Shown piece by piece: positions 11,486-23,417 of a stretch of DNA of 64,000 bases (position 1 is the first letter of the stretch; each line of letters begins with the position of its first letter). The DNA is from Parelaphostrongylus tenuis (lineage: Eukaryota; Nematoda; Chromadorea; Rhabditida; Metastrongylidae), in assembly GCA_019055375.1 (NCBI GenBank), contig JAHQIW010000690.1:62001-126000 (forward strand), written 5' to 3'. The translations under genes were made by a program, and so were the position numbers. The notes beneath the pieces are model-generated. The model had not been told where the DNA came from. It made no database searches and saw nothing but the letters and a program-made list of their open reading frames with translations.

Positions 11486-14400
11486 ATGGAAAACTCGGAC
11501 GATTGCCATCCGAAGACCATGGAAGATTGCGAAATTGCCGCTGATGCATCGTCGAAAATCTCTGAGCAAGTGATGTTTGAGTCGCAACCTCTTAATCATG
11601 GAAAAGGGGTTATGCTTACCCTCCATAAGCACAAGGTAATCCATCTTGACACCTATGTACATGAATCCTTTTGACGTGTAATTGACAGCATGTGTATGCC
11701 ACCATTGCTTTTTAATCATGAGTAGAAAATTAGTTGTGGTAATGGTATCTCGATCACCAGGTTTTCATGACTTTCCAATTAGGACTGATGTCAAGTTTCA
11801 CTAGTAAAAGTTTACTTCCTGTAATCTGAGTGGAAATACGATACCTCCGTTGCCTCAGGATTTGGCCGAATAACTGATATTATTCTCCCGCCCACAAGTG
11901 AGTAGTGCCCGAGGTCCTTGCTCTCGAGTCTCTGTACTCATAGTTGCTAGTTTGGCTCATTCATATTGTCGAAGAGAATAGCAGTTCATTGTCTCTGCTT
12001 CTTTTGAATAGAATGCAGAGTTCTGCGTAGTTTTGTGTCAGCTGGAACTCGAACCACATCTGACTTTATCCGGGAACGCATGCTCTAACCGATTGCACTA
12101 CTGACACCCATTTTGCACACCACTCTTTCTACGCTACTACGCATTTATCTGTCAGTCGCCAGCCGTCAACGGCCTAGCTTATGTGGTCGCTATCGACAAT
12201 GAACCCAGTCACACTGACAGATATTGGGTAATGATGATCAAATGAAATTCTTTGTCAAGACCGGCTATCGATTTACCTCGGCATTGATTGGAATATTCCG
12301 TGATTATCTTTGCTTCAGCAAACGCGAGGATGCTAATACACGTCTATTTTGTACAAAATAGTATAACAGAGATCGTATCGGTGGCTAACGTTTCGGCAGT
12401 ATAGCTTTCCTCAGAGCCTGAAAGACTATAACTGACCTACGTCAACTTAGTCAAACACTTCCTTAACCATAGCAGGAAGAAAGAAGAGAGAAAGAAAAAT
12501 ATTCAAACAATGTTGGAACGCAAATTAATCAGCCAGATTTGACACACCGTTTTGTTGTTGTGTTATCCACTAAATATGTGGACCAGCCGCACTGAGTTCT
12601 AGATGGACGAGGTGTGTGCCTGGCTCAGATCCGTAAAAATCGATCCAAGATATAGCGCGAAATCATGTGTGATTAGAAGGCATTCATCGGGAGTCATATC
12701 GAGTCATATTGGATATTTGGAATGGATCTACAGCGCCTCAAGGACTTTGCGCTCCGAGATCTTACGTTCTTTCGAAAGGCTATTTACTTTTACATAGAAA
12801 TCATCTCCCTCATGTGTCTGTGTCCGTATACGAACCTAGTGGGGTAGTTGGTTTCAAAATTACGCTTCTCGGCTAGATGTTCTCTTATACGGACATAGAG
12901 TGGCCTACCCGTTTCGCCAATGTACTCGCCACCGCACGCCTTCCAAGAGATTGAGTAGACTGTACCCTTACTCATGCAATCACCGTCTTTACCGTTAGGA
13001 CAAATTATGCAGTTTTTTGTTGTACATAGACTTCGTACGAGCGATTGCGGACTAGCTGACGTCTAAGATTATTCGGCGGTATCTCAATCATCGCAACCGA
13101 TTCATCCCAGCCTGTCCTTTTCAAACAACGTCTAACAGCTATACTTATTTCATTTGTAAAAAAAGAGACCACAAACGAGATGTCATTTTCAGCGAGGTTT
13201 TTTGTTAAGGGGCACGTGATTTTTTCTGAACTTGTCCCGATGGACTACATTTTCATAGCCACTGGAAATGGTTGTTTGCCGAGCGAATTCTATGGATTAC
13301 CACCTTCTGCCCTCTCCCAGTACGCACGCAGGCAGCTGTACGGAATATGTTTTTATGCCTTTTTTGTACTTAAGGAGTGAGATGAGAGGTAATGAACCAA
13401 AATAATTTTAATGCTTGGTTTTCGGTACCACTTAGTGATGTAGCCGCATTCAGATAATTTTAGTTGGACGTTAAGAAAGGGGAGCCAATTTTCTTTAGGA
13501 GTCTCACGGGTGAGTCTTATGTACTCCGACTATGACTATGACCGAATCGTAAAGAAGAGTGCCTCCTTATCAATCACGATTTCGTGCCATATCTTGGATC
13601 AATCTTTACGGATCTGAGTCACGCGCGCACCTCGTCCATCTAAGACTCGGTGCGGCTGGTCTACATATAAAGTAGACACCATAACAACAAAACGGTGAGT
13701 CAAATTTAGTTGATTATTTTAGATTTATAATTATTTAGATATTCTTCTTTTCTTTTTTCCTTTTTTTTCTTTCTTTTTCTCCTCTCCTTCTTTTCTGTTT
13801 TGGTTACGGAAATGTCTGTCTAATTTGATGTAGGTCAGTCAGACTCTCTCAAGTCAGGCTTTGAGGAAGGCAAGACTGCCGAAACTTTAGTCACGGAGAC
13901 GATATTTAGTGTACTACTTTTGTGCAAAATAAACTTGTATTAAAGACCTCATGTGTGCTGAAGCAAAAAAAATTACGGAATATCTCATTCAATGCCGAGG
14001 TTCCAATAGTCGGTTCCGGGAACAATAAAGAAATGAATTGTATAGAATTTGGCATCCGAAAGTGATCTTTTGAAGATGTGAGTCTGTGAGATCCCTAGAA
14101 GTCTGTGAGATCCCTAGAATAAATTCGACCTAAGACCATTCGAGCTTTCAAAGTAAATTATGACGTGTTTGACAAGAGTGAAGTGACTCGTATCACATGT
14201 CTGAATGAGTTAACGCTTTTCCGCTTGTTGTCATGTAATTGGTAAGAATGAATAAAAAAGTTAGAAATTGATAAGCATTCCACTATTTTTATCATTATAT
14301 GCTTTCCGATGTGATTCACTGGGGTTTATGGATGCTGTGGACGACATATTGCAATCGTTGTGTTATTTCTGTATCCGGCAGCGATGGTGGTGGTCGGTTT

Positions 14401-17400
14401 AAAAGTTACCGAGAGTTTATATCATTCAAGGCATACTATAAGTGAACAGCACAGCAACTGTTTCACCGAATAGTTACTATCTGTTCGTATCAGAGAATAT
14501 CAAATGCATTAATAATAGTCACAATGACATTTTTACTTCGTTTGCGCGATCCGTCATCACAATTATTTCGCGGTTTCCCCACCCTTTTGTGTAAATAAAA
14601 TAAAAATTCCAGTACTTCCAGCGCTTGATTCGTTTTTCATCTTCTTCATGAATGATTTAGAGTACTAATCGAGCATGTCTCCTTGCAATATCAAGGATAG
14701 CCTTGCTGTTGCGTTCCATAGGGAGTTCTTGTTGACTGCCGGAGAGTGTTGGGGGTGGATCTCGACTCCACGCACGCCGCGGCGGGCAGCACAACCACTC
14801 GGCCACGGCGCCCCGTCACAATAATAAAAAGTCAATAATAATATTAGTCATTATTAATAGTAAGAAAAACAGTCGATGAGATAGATCAATGCACTAATAA
14901 GTCCAACGTTTAGACATTTATTTGTATTTATTTATTGTTACCTTGACGGCGTGGATTTGCCTCACTGCCCGATGACAGACGCACTGTGCTGATCGGCACG
15001 ATATGCTTCTGGTCTCTGTTTCTGTATCACTCCACATGTATGTAAGCACTAATCACGGCCATTTTGCCCTTATCGGATGCTCCGCCCACCCGCTAATCAA
15101 TATCACAAGCCCCGCCCTCTGTCGATGCATATATAAGCCCTCTATTCCAGGCGCCTAAATACTACGGCTGTTGAAGCCGCTTCGCGCTCTACTTGCGAGG
15201 CGCTCTCCGCTCCTCGTGCTGATGTATTAACTAGACCCGCCCGACTTCACTGTTCTATACCAAACCTTCCACCTCCGCCGTCGGTCAGGTTGTGCCACAC
15301 ATGTTCAGGAGGATGTAGGCACTTATTGGATACATCGGTAGGCGACCGTTAATTATTATGGAAACCAGATATGTATTCAGTCACCTTCAACCGGTTGACT
15401 TCCGTAGGACCCAGAGGCGTCTTCAACGACTCCACCTCCTCTGCCTCGAGTGGTCGCCCACTACAGCCATTTCTCGTTGCAGGATCCGCACCTAAGTACT
15501 GGAATGATTCGCGTGCGGTCTGCGCCGGCGTTGTGATTCTTGATGTTGACACTACACTGGCACACATAACATCGAGAAACAGCAGTCACTACGCCGACGC
15601 CGGCCGCACGCTAATCAATCCAAAACTTAGCTGCGATCCTACAGTGAAAAAGTGCCTGTATTCGGCGTCCACTCGGGGCAGGTAGAGTCGTTGGAGAGCC
15701 CCTGAGTCCACGGAAGTCAGCCGGTTAACGATGTCAATGAAGTCGATTGAAAATCGCATCTCTTAGAGATTGATCAATGACGAGAGCTTCATGCTTCTTT
15801 ATCTTGCAAATGCTTGTCTGCATCTGACTGCTGCCGTGAGATGTTAAATCCATACTGCAGGATACCATTCATTATACTCATCCAAAAAAGTTTCGCAGTT
15901 ACTAATCGATACAATTAGGATTGGAGAGAAATGATTTTGAACCATCACCTGTGACGACTAGGAAAGCCAGTGAAAGCTTACTTGATGGCAGTTCGGTAGA
16001 GGAGGCGATGTGAAAAACCCGGTCGTTTTATCTCTCTCTCTCTCTCTCTCTCTCCCTCCATATATATAATGTCCGAATTGTATTCACTCAGGAAGCAAAA
16101 GGGTATAGTAAAGATTCGTCAACCACTGCAGCTCATCTTTTAGGAATTGATATGTCATCATCGTTATTTCCGACGACGAAGGAGGAAATACTACAAGAAG
16201 GAAGAGAAAGCAGCAGCGAGTCCGATCGAGAAAGTCTAACAGAAGTCAGTATTATTTATCCAATCATTCTTGTTATTTGGAAATCTTCTCATCATAATCA
16301 ACTGACGTTCATTGTTGTGGTAGTTTGTGTGGCGCTGTGGTTAAAAATGCTTTGCGACACACATAATCCACTAATCGATAGTCAGCGGTTCGATCCACGC
16401 TCAAGGCTCATCAAGTCTTACATCCGTTTAGAGTCAGTTATTGGTACACCACAGTTGTCTGGGAGGACAACGCATTGACTTCATACATCGATAGGCGACC
16501 GCGAGTTATTTCAAAGGCTAGATATGCATTCAATCACCTCTAACAATTCGTCTTGTAGATCACTGTAGAGCGCATCGTTCCAGGGATCGATAAGCGCCAA
16601 GAGCTGCACTTTTGTCCCTTATTCGTTGGTTTTTGTTGTTGTACAAATTACAACAGATTTCTAGGCGACAATAGTGTCCATGGCATTCGAATATATCCAG
16701 AAGAAGAGGAAGCTCCTGAAAAGGGAATGCGGCCTACATTAATTGAGGTTATGATTTAGCGGGCCACTTCGTTGCTCTAGGAAGAACAAGTGCTAAAGCT
16801 CAATTAGATGAGGAGCCTTGGTTCGGTGTCCTTCTGAGGATTTCATAATCTTCTAGCATTCATATGGACAATAGATGGCAATGTGTTGTGCTGCGTAAGA
16901 GACGATCATCGAATACAATTGGTGAATTGGCCGGGAATCAAACCCAAGTTACCCAAGTGCAAGGCGAACCATTTCCTATCAGTAAGCAAGGTTTGTCAAT
17001 TCGTAAGCTTCGAAATAAGCACCATAGTGCATTTGAAAGAATGTTATAAAATGAGTGCATCGAAGTTGTAATCTGCTCATGTCAAATCGGACGACGACGG
17101 TAAAGTCAGAATTTTCAGACAGAAATGGAAAATGGAGGAGGGATCTCCTGCACCTTGCCGAAAAATATGTTTTTTTTTTCTTTGATAATGGCACATTTCC
17201 TCTATGCGATTTGGAGCCGAGGTATTCCTGATATTTTATTCGTTTTTGTAATTGATTTTTTGTTCAATAAATTTATACCGTTGACTTTAGGAGGTGTTCC
17301 ATGTGATGACATGGTGGGAAAAAAAATTATTCCCGTCCTAATGCGTCCTGAAGAGCATTTGCGAGCAGGAACTCATTGCAAGGTATGTGAGGCCAACTTA

Positions 17401-20400
17401 TGTTCAGCTGATGCATCGTTACTATTCTCGAATAGATGAGATTCATAAGACGAATTTAAACTGCAAAAAAATGCAAAGTAGAAGTGTATTAAGTCAACAA
17501 AATACATTATTTTGTCTATCAACGGTGATTTTTTCATGGCTTTGAAAAAATAATGCACTTGTAGTGTGACTTGACTTCGCAACTAGCCAATTTGATTTTC
17601 CTCCCTTATTTCCTGTCCAAACACTCGTTTTTTTTTTACAAAAATTGATGCTTATGTAAAATACTATTTGCTGAGATAAGGCAGATTTGTCAGGTAAACC
17701 AATTTTGATTATTGGGCTGACCCGTGACCAACTTCGCATTACGACACTTTTGTAATTCCTTTGTTATTTACTTGAAGAAACCCAGTTAATCAACAAATAT
17801 AATTACCACCATGATCAATGATGTAAATTCACTTGTTAGGCAAAGATTGTATGCCATCCTCCCAGGAAGAACGAGAATTGCTATCAAAAAAGTCGCTGAG
17901 GTTACTTCTGAATTAGGTGTAGTTGTAAAATTTTCTCTCGCGCGGATGCTGCTCTAGGGATTGGAAGGAGTGGTGATCCGAAGAAGCAATATCAGGGCTA
18001 TACGGTGGATGTGTACCGTGGTCCAGCCCAATTTGTTCGAAATGTAGCGAGCCGACATTGCAATGTGAGGTCGAGCGTTATTTTGAAAAAGGGCGGCACC
18101 GAGTTTTCCAGCTGCTTCCCTCGCAGTCCAGCGGCCAAGTTTCGTAATTGTCCCCTGTGGACAACGGCATTCATTGTCTTTGTTGTTGAGCAAAGTCCCA
18201 AAACAGCATGCCCTGTAAAATCCACAGAGCAGAGAGCATATTTTTCGCAGCATGGGACATAGACTTTGGTTAAGTGGCTGGTTTCCGCCGTGAGGCAGCC
18301 CTTAAACTTGGCGCGTGTTGTTCTCGTAGTACACTCAGGGCTCATCTTCAGGCAATCTAATGGGAAAGTCCTGACTATGCGGTCAAAGAAGAAGACTTTC
18401 GCAGATAGTCGGTCACAGTGCAGCGCGGTCGTGCTCCGTCAATATTTGAGGTATCCATCGGGTCATCACTTTGCGATAGTCCATTTCATTCAGAAGACGA
18501 GCATTGGTGCTACGGCCGTATTCAAATGTCTTCTCCAAGTTCTTGGTACTAGCATCCGGATGCACTTTCAGCTCGTGACACAGAGGTTCTTCGTTGAAAT
18601 TGTCTGGTCGGCGAGAGTGAGGTTGAATTTAGCAGCTCGTATCGCCTTCATCGAAACGTTCAAACCAGTGGCTCACAGCTCGATCGGCAGTAATGCCTGG
18701 CACAAAGGCAGTGTTAGCCTTTTCGGTTGCCTTCTTTGCACTGGTCTCCAATTTTCATTTGTAAGGTTAAATGGAGCGCGCTGATCCATGCTGATTCTCA
18801 GTTAACTAACCCGCAGCGCGTGTGTCCTTTTATACCCGCTGGGCAAAGCTACTAGAATACTACCGCAGCCTTTTGGCAATAACCTAATTTCGAATAGAAA
18901 TAACTGAATAAAGCATTGGTGCGCGATTAATAATGAGACAACTCAATACTTAACCCTTTCAGTCCCATATGGTACGTATATGTGCCATCGTTCTCAACGT
19001 CTGATAGAAATTTGGGAGGTAATCTGATCATTTGGGTCTTGAAAAGGCATTGTCATCACTAGATAATGGAATATCATAAAAGAGACTCCTACAAAGGTTT
19101 CTATAGTTTGAAGAACACCTAAGTGTTTGAAAAACCTGTTTTAACATGAAAGCTACATCCTTCCAAAACGAAACAACTATTTTAAACATTTATTTACACT
19201 TGTTTCTTTTTTAGTCAATATTTCATGGTCATTTCATAGCTTGCGACATTTCATTTGAATACTAAGCTTGGTTTGTGAAACGGCCGTCATACAACATTTC
19301 AGTTTCGAAAAAAAGATTACGCTTTGCTTTTGGAAAAGTCACAGTGGATTTTTTGATATTATACAATGGATTTAGACGTTAAGCAAACTTTGTTGTCATG
19401 AAAAAAATGAAACGTCTTTTTATGAACTCATGTAAACGTAATTTCAGTGAAAAGAACTTCCACTATTTTTGAAAACTTTCACTTCGCATTACTAGTTGTA
19501 TGCATTGCAGTCGCAATGTGGGAATGTACTCGTGTTTCTTTGACTCCCGGAAAGAACTTTTTTTCTACTCAATACGTAATCATTCGTTGAAATGAAATAT
19601 CCCGATTTCAAAATTGAGCTCAATTTGTGAAGAGGCTTGTGAAGAAAAATGTAAGTAGAACACGTAAACATGTTCTTACTGTTCAAGCGTACTTTAATGA
19701 ATAATGTCCATATCGGTGTTTAAGTGGATAATATAAGAAGTCATCGCCTAGAATATAATTGAACAAAGCCTCTTGTACAATTCTATAGACGTTTCAGCTC
19801 GGGACCTCCTCTGATGATAATAAGTTGCTATGAAATTCCATGAATAGGCATCGTATTGCAATCTACAGTAGCATCGTTGACAAACAGTTCATTGTCTTGT
19901 AGTTAGTTTGACAATTTCAAACAAAAATAGCCTTATTGAAGCCTGTTTTGTCATATTTATTGACCATCGATCAATTTTTGTCTTACACTTCCTTTAGACA
20001 CTTTATTGACCAATCTTCACAGCATTCTTCTTTAGTGTGCGAGTCTCAGTGCTTTTAGTATTCAATTCGTTTTTCATCATCTTCTTGAACGTCGTAGAAT
20101 ACTGGTTGGGCGAGCCTTCTTGCAATCTCGAGGATAGCCTGGCTGTGGCGTTCCATAAGACGTTGTTGTTGACTGCCGGAGAGAGTTGGGGGGGGGGGGG
20201 TGGAGTCGCGTGGAGCATCACAATCGCGCGGCCCCACGACGCCCCAAACTTCCCTTATTCGTAGTGAATCTGAATACATCGCAAGGCTGCCACATTTTCG
20301 TTATAACGCGCTGCGCTCGTCGCGTCGCCGTACGATCTAGTGGCCCGCCGCGTGAAAAATAGGCGTGGGACTTGAGGGATTAAGTTGACGCAAACTTCAG

Positions 20401-20619
20401 TGCTCACAAAGTTCAATATATCTCTTATTCTTAATATGAAATAGCTTTATATCAATTATAGATCTTGTAATGTTTCAAAGTAAGAAGAAAGGGTTAATTC
20501 AAATCAAAATTAGAATAATCTGTTGTTTGTTATTGCAGACAAAAGAAAATAATGTTACTTTCGATGCTGCTTCATGGCCAGCTCTCAAGGATCGAAATCC
20601 GAGATCAAGCATTCAATAA
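11486..20619 (+). CDS. possible small multi-exon gene of unknown function
   Basis: Candidate exons on the plus strand: 11486-11635 (ATG 8 bases after a TTCTTTCAG acceptor; starts MENSDDCHPKTMEDCE; donor gtaatc), 16144-16248 (DMSSSLFPTTKEEILQEG, Ser/Glu-rich; donor gtatta), 16665-16747 (HGIRIYPEEEEAPEKGM; donor gttatg), 17291-17382 (GVPCDDMVGKKIIPVLM; donor gtatgt) and 20539-20619 (TKENNVTFDAASWPALKD, stop TAA). Junctions 16248/16665 and 17382/20539 preserve the frame. Junctions 11635/16144 and 16747/17291 do not, so at least two exons of length 3n+1 are missing or the model mixes unrelated pieces. The introns are full of SINE, Penelope and mariner debris. No family recognised. The acidic, low-complexity composition and good splice consensus are the only evidence that it is real. 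Confidence 0.3.
12035..12107 (-). pseudogene. tRNA-like sequence (pseudo-tRNA or SINE head)
   Basis: A 73-base segment with a perfect 7-bp acceptor-like stem (GTGTCAG / CTGACAC), box A-like TAGTGCAATCGGTTAGAGC and box B-like GGTTCGAGTTCC. The anticodon stem does not pair and the T-stem is poor, so a functional tRNA is unlikely. Confidence 0.45.
12255..13140 (-). pseudogene. Penelope-like element, GIY-YIG endonuclease end plus 3' region
   Basis: Minus-strand reading gives LRRQLVRNRSYE, a Cys-containing linker (NCIICPNGKDGDC), then VYSISWKACGGEYIGETGRP and LYVRIREHL. This is the GIY-YIG nuclease domain that follows the reverse transcriptase in Penelope-like retroelements. Downstream KISERKVLEAL is followed by an in-frame TAG where the family has Trp, and frameshifts join the parts. 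Then follows the non-coding 3' region also seen at 5150-5955 and 13180-14060. The reverse transcriptase is missing, so this is a dead, truncated copy. Confidence 0.8.
13180..14060 (+). mobile_element. Penelope-like element 3' region, inverted neighbour
   Basis: Same 3' non-coding unit as 5150-5955 but in plus orientation, lying head-to-head with 12255-13140. Includes the CAGGCAGCTGTACGGAATAT start, a pyrimidine tract (13738-13800), AAGACTGCCGAAACTTTAG and the terminal CAATGCCGAGGTTCC. Confidence 0.7.
14089..14120 (+). repeat. 19-bp tandem duplication
   Basis: GTCTGTGAGATCCCTAGAA occurs twice in direct succession just after the Penelope-like end. Confidence 0.85.
14605..14820 (-). mobile_element. 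tRNA-derived SINE, family B
   Basis: Reverse orientation; head at 14820 (reverse of CAACCACTCGGCCACGGCGC), body with TGTTGACTGCCGGAGAGTGT. One of the better preserved family B heads. Confidence 0.75.
15050..15320 (+). promoter_or_regulatory. GC-rich repeat with core-promoter-like TATA box
   Basis: CACAAGCCCCGCCCTCTG (GC-box-like) is followed about 12 bases later by ATATATAAG (TATA-like), then a GC-rich leader. A reverse-complement relative lies at 7985-8160, so this is a dispersed repeat that may carry a promoter (for example an LTR or LINE 5' end). Promoter function is inference. Confidence 0.35.
15318..15785 (+). mobile_element. SINE family A copy split by an inverted-repeat insertion
   Basis: SINE body resumes at 15320-15395 (ATACATCGGTAGGCGACCGT ... 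TATTCAGTCACC) and its tail (AGAGATTGATCAATGACGAG) appears at 15750-15785. The intervening 15395-15740 has inverted arms (AACCGGTTGACTTCCGT and, reversed, CGGAAGTCAGCCGGTT) and looks like a small foldback element that landed inside the SINE. Confidence 0.6.
16031..16062 (+). repeat. TC dinucleotide microsatellite
   Basis: About 13 TC units between 16031 and 16056, followed by a TATATATA stretch. Confidence 0.9.
16325..16620 (+). mobile_element. SINE family A, older copy
   Basis: Head GTGTGGCGCTGTGGTTAAAA with box B GGTTCGATCCACGC, body GACCGCGAGTTATTTCAAAG, tail GATCGATAAGCGCCAAGAGC. Lies in an intron of the possible 11486-20619 gene. Confidence 0.75.
16895..17045 (-). mobile_element. tRNA-like SINE fragment, family C
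   Basis: Reverse strand holds a T-arm-like GGTTTGATTCCCGGCC and shares GGCGAACCATTTCC and GTAAGCTTC with 7860-7975. Confidence 0.5.
17960..18790 (-). pseudogene. decayed mariner transposase
   Basis: Pieces in several frames, in order: VSHWFERFDEGDTSC (helix-turn-helix end), CHELKVHPDASTKNLEKTFE, KVMTRWIPQILTEHDRAAL, then GAALFQNNARPHIAMSARYI and NKLGWTTVH. Order and motifs are those of mariner transposases. Frameshifts and stops throughout; inactive. Long plus-strand open frames here are antisense shadows. Confidence 0.82.
18950..20383. mobile_element. possible TTAA-flanked (piggyBac-like) non-autonomous element
   Basis: Starts TTAACCCTTTCAGTCCCATA and ends with the reverse complement of TTAATCCCTCAAGTCCCACG, each bounded by TTAA. 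No transposase inside; a family B SINE (19990-20265) sits within it. The termini resemble those of 46980-47193. Pairing of these two ends over 1.4 kb is inference. Confidence 0.4.
19990..20265 (-). mobile_element. tRNA-derived SINE, family B
   Basis: Reverse orientation: head near 20260, body TGTTGACTGCCGGAGAGAGT, end near 19990 (reverse of TGGTCAATAAAGTGTC). Contains a G tract of 12 or more near 20187-20200. Confidence 0.75.
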
Positions 20620-23417
20620 TGGGACGTGTTCATGATTCAGGCGGTCCACTCATATATAGGGACCGACTATAGCAGCCAAAATTCGGTGACTAATGGTCTG
20701 CACGTATAGTTACTGAAGTTCAAGTCTTTCATTGCCTTTACCATTTCATTGCTCTACTTATGATACAAATCTTGCTTATATCTCTGTGCTCTAGTGATTG
20801 TATCTAACATCGCAACTTGTCGTGAATAAGAGTCAAAGCTTTGTTCCAGTTATTGACTCATTTCCCAAGCATCTAGTTCGTTGTACTCTAATATGCAGAT
20901 TAGCATGTTAAATTCTAAATAGATCAGCTTACACGAGGTTGTTTCATAACATCATTGTTTGTTTTCTTAATGGCTGAATGCTTCTTCACAATTTAAAAAA
21001 ATAAATTTTTTTACAAGTATAAGACATGTGATCAGGGTCAGGTTCACATCTGCTTTATCCTCATACGCCATAAACAAAGTCGCTTAACACACTGGGTTTC
21101 GCCTGATAGAAAAAAGAGAAATGACTACGCAATTTCTGTTACGAAATGGTATGGAACGAGATATATTAACATAGAAAAATCTCAACATCCCCATAATGAT
21201 CACTTTCGAGTGCTAAATGCTTTGGAATTTTATTTTTCCCTTTTTTATCCGTTCCAATTTTTCTGCAACGACAACACTGCCCTCTGAAACGCCGAGAGCC
21301 CACCTTTTGACCCTGAGTGTTCCTTACTTTACCTATTAAGCCTCTCTATTTTCAGAGTACAGAAACTTGAACCAAACTTGTCTCGGTAAGCTTATTCCCC
21401 TAAATCTGTTTAGGAATCCCTTATCGCCGCTGAATAAAGAATTCAGCCAAAGAACTCCCTGGGCAGGAGCCGAATCTAACAGCAAATAAGGTTCGAAGAC
21501 CTTGGTAGATGGCGGTGGGTACGACAGAGTGCAAAAATGCTGTGATTTGAACAATGTGGTACATTTCATATTAGCTTGTATTAAGCTATAAAGCTAAAGC
21601 TCACAACATCGCTCAATCTTTGAGAGACACGCTATGCATTAGTCTTGTTTAGCATCATTTGAGGGAACCGAATGCAATCAACAAAAACGAAAAAGGTAAA
21701 AAAAATTCCTTGCCAACCCAGTGTTAAATTTCATGGAGCTATTCTAATAATGATCTCGCAGCAACTTTGTGCGCCACTTTTCTTCTTCGTAAGATAAGTG
21801 AGCGGTGTGACTTAGTAAAGAAAAGCTTTACTATTTGCTTCACTGTATCCTTCCCACGCATTTCTATTTTCCATCTCCAAAGGCAGTTTTACTGAGTGAA
21901 GCAATTTTTCTGAGGTTGCGAGTTGAAGATTTTGTAAAGAGTAAGATTCTAGTATTTCTCGACTATCAAGCTCATACCACGAAACTGATAAAAGTACTCC
22001 AAGATAAGAACAAAGGTAGTTCTCTGCTGACCACCCCTTGTTTCGACCCATTAAGAAAAAAGCGTTTTCTGAATTATTCGGAGTTTCAAAAGTCATTCAA
22101 TAGCATAAATCTCAAAGATTCCAATGGTGCACTTGTTTTTTGGAAAGGGTTTTCTAGTGTGATGTAGCACCTAAATGAAGTTTTGCACTCGGCGCCAGCT
22201 AAGCTGTACCATTAAAATTCTCGATACTTGAGCTATCGAATGATTACTAAAACTCGAAAGAAGGTCAAAAGACGTTTTTTTTTTTCAAGACATCAGAACA
22301 AGGTGCGGAAACGAAAATAGTCCAAACTTGCAACACCCAATGTTCTTTTCGTTGCTACAGCGCAATAACTCCTCTTTGGAAACCAAGTATACCATTTGAG
22401 TCATCGAGATTTGAGCTTCGAATGATGACTGAATGCCTTATAAAAAGTGGATCGAAAACTATAGTCGAGCATATTATGCAGGCGAAATCTAGTTCACTCT
22501 TCGCTGCTACATTACACTGAGAAGGCATTTTCACACACTATTGAGATTCGATGTTTCTCATGTTAACAGACGATTGCGGAAAGACTTGGGGAAAAAATGC
22601 GCTCAGCATGTAAGGTATCTAAACTCGAGTGCAATAAACGTCAGACTTGCCGTTCCAAAAGGTCAAGAAAAGGAAACATACGCCGCTTGTAAGAGTTAAG
22701 AAATAAAGCGATCAAACTGAAGAATTTTATGAACGTTAACAGATTAGATACACGCTGTCAAACCATTAAATGACATGAACGAAAGCGGTTCAACAAAAAG
22801 AATAAAGGATATCAACAAAAAAGGTAAAATCAAATGTCCTTAAAATTTGTTGCAATTAAATCAAACTTATAATTTAAAAAGAAAACAAGAATCACCGATT
22901 CAAACTGTATGGGAAGAGAGCAGTGAATTATTGGAAATTGAAGAGAACACCTGAGCATAGGCAATTGAAAAAAAAATTGATGTGGGATCCCGTATTAGTC
23001 AATTGTTAATATATCAGCATTACAGCATTACTGGCACCACTAATTTCAAAAAACAACACTGTTGAAACGTAGAAAGCTCCAACAGTGTTAACCATGTCTT
23101 TTCTAGGCTCCCTGCGCAAAAGTAACCGGAACTAGTGATGCCATACTTACACAGATGTTACCTTAGATGAATAATGCTTTCTTCTGATAATGAGAATATA
23201 AAATGATGGGAAATAATGTTATAATAACAAAAAATAAAATAAAGAACTGGTATAAAAGTACTATTTGAATGCAAGTTTGAAAAGACATCAAGGCTTATCA
23301 CAACATGACAATATCTGGCTGGTGCATGTAAGGCACAAAATGTCGACGTTTCGTACGGCACTGTTGAGATGCTCCTAAGTGAAGCGGCGGCTTTCATAAC
23401 ATCTGAACGAAGTGACG
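20620..23417. other. no gene seen downstream of ttll-4
   Basis: AT-rich, short open frames only. The region 21600-21680 holds a scrap of SINE tail (GAGACACGCTATGCATTAGT and the GAGGGAACCGAATGCA block). The rest shows no recognised repeat or coding exon; it includes the ttll-4 3' untranslated region just below 23418. Confidence 0.4.

Noticed and set aside
12035..12107. Functional tRNA gene
   Set aside because: The acceptor stem is perfect, but the anticodon stem does not pair and the T-stem is poor; kept only as a tRNA-like pseudogene.
15371..15685. Overlapping open frames on both strands in GC-rich DNA
   Set aside because: They cover the inverted-repeat insertion inside a SINE; high GC lengthens chance open frames, and no domain is visible.
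18266..18784. 172-residue plus-strand open frame, the longest in the window
   Set aside because: It is antisense to the decayed mariner transposase on the minus strand, where several mariner motifs line up in order; it has no domain of its own.
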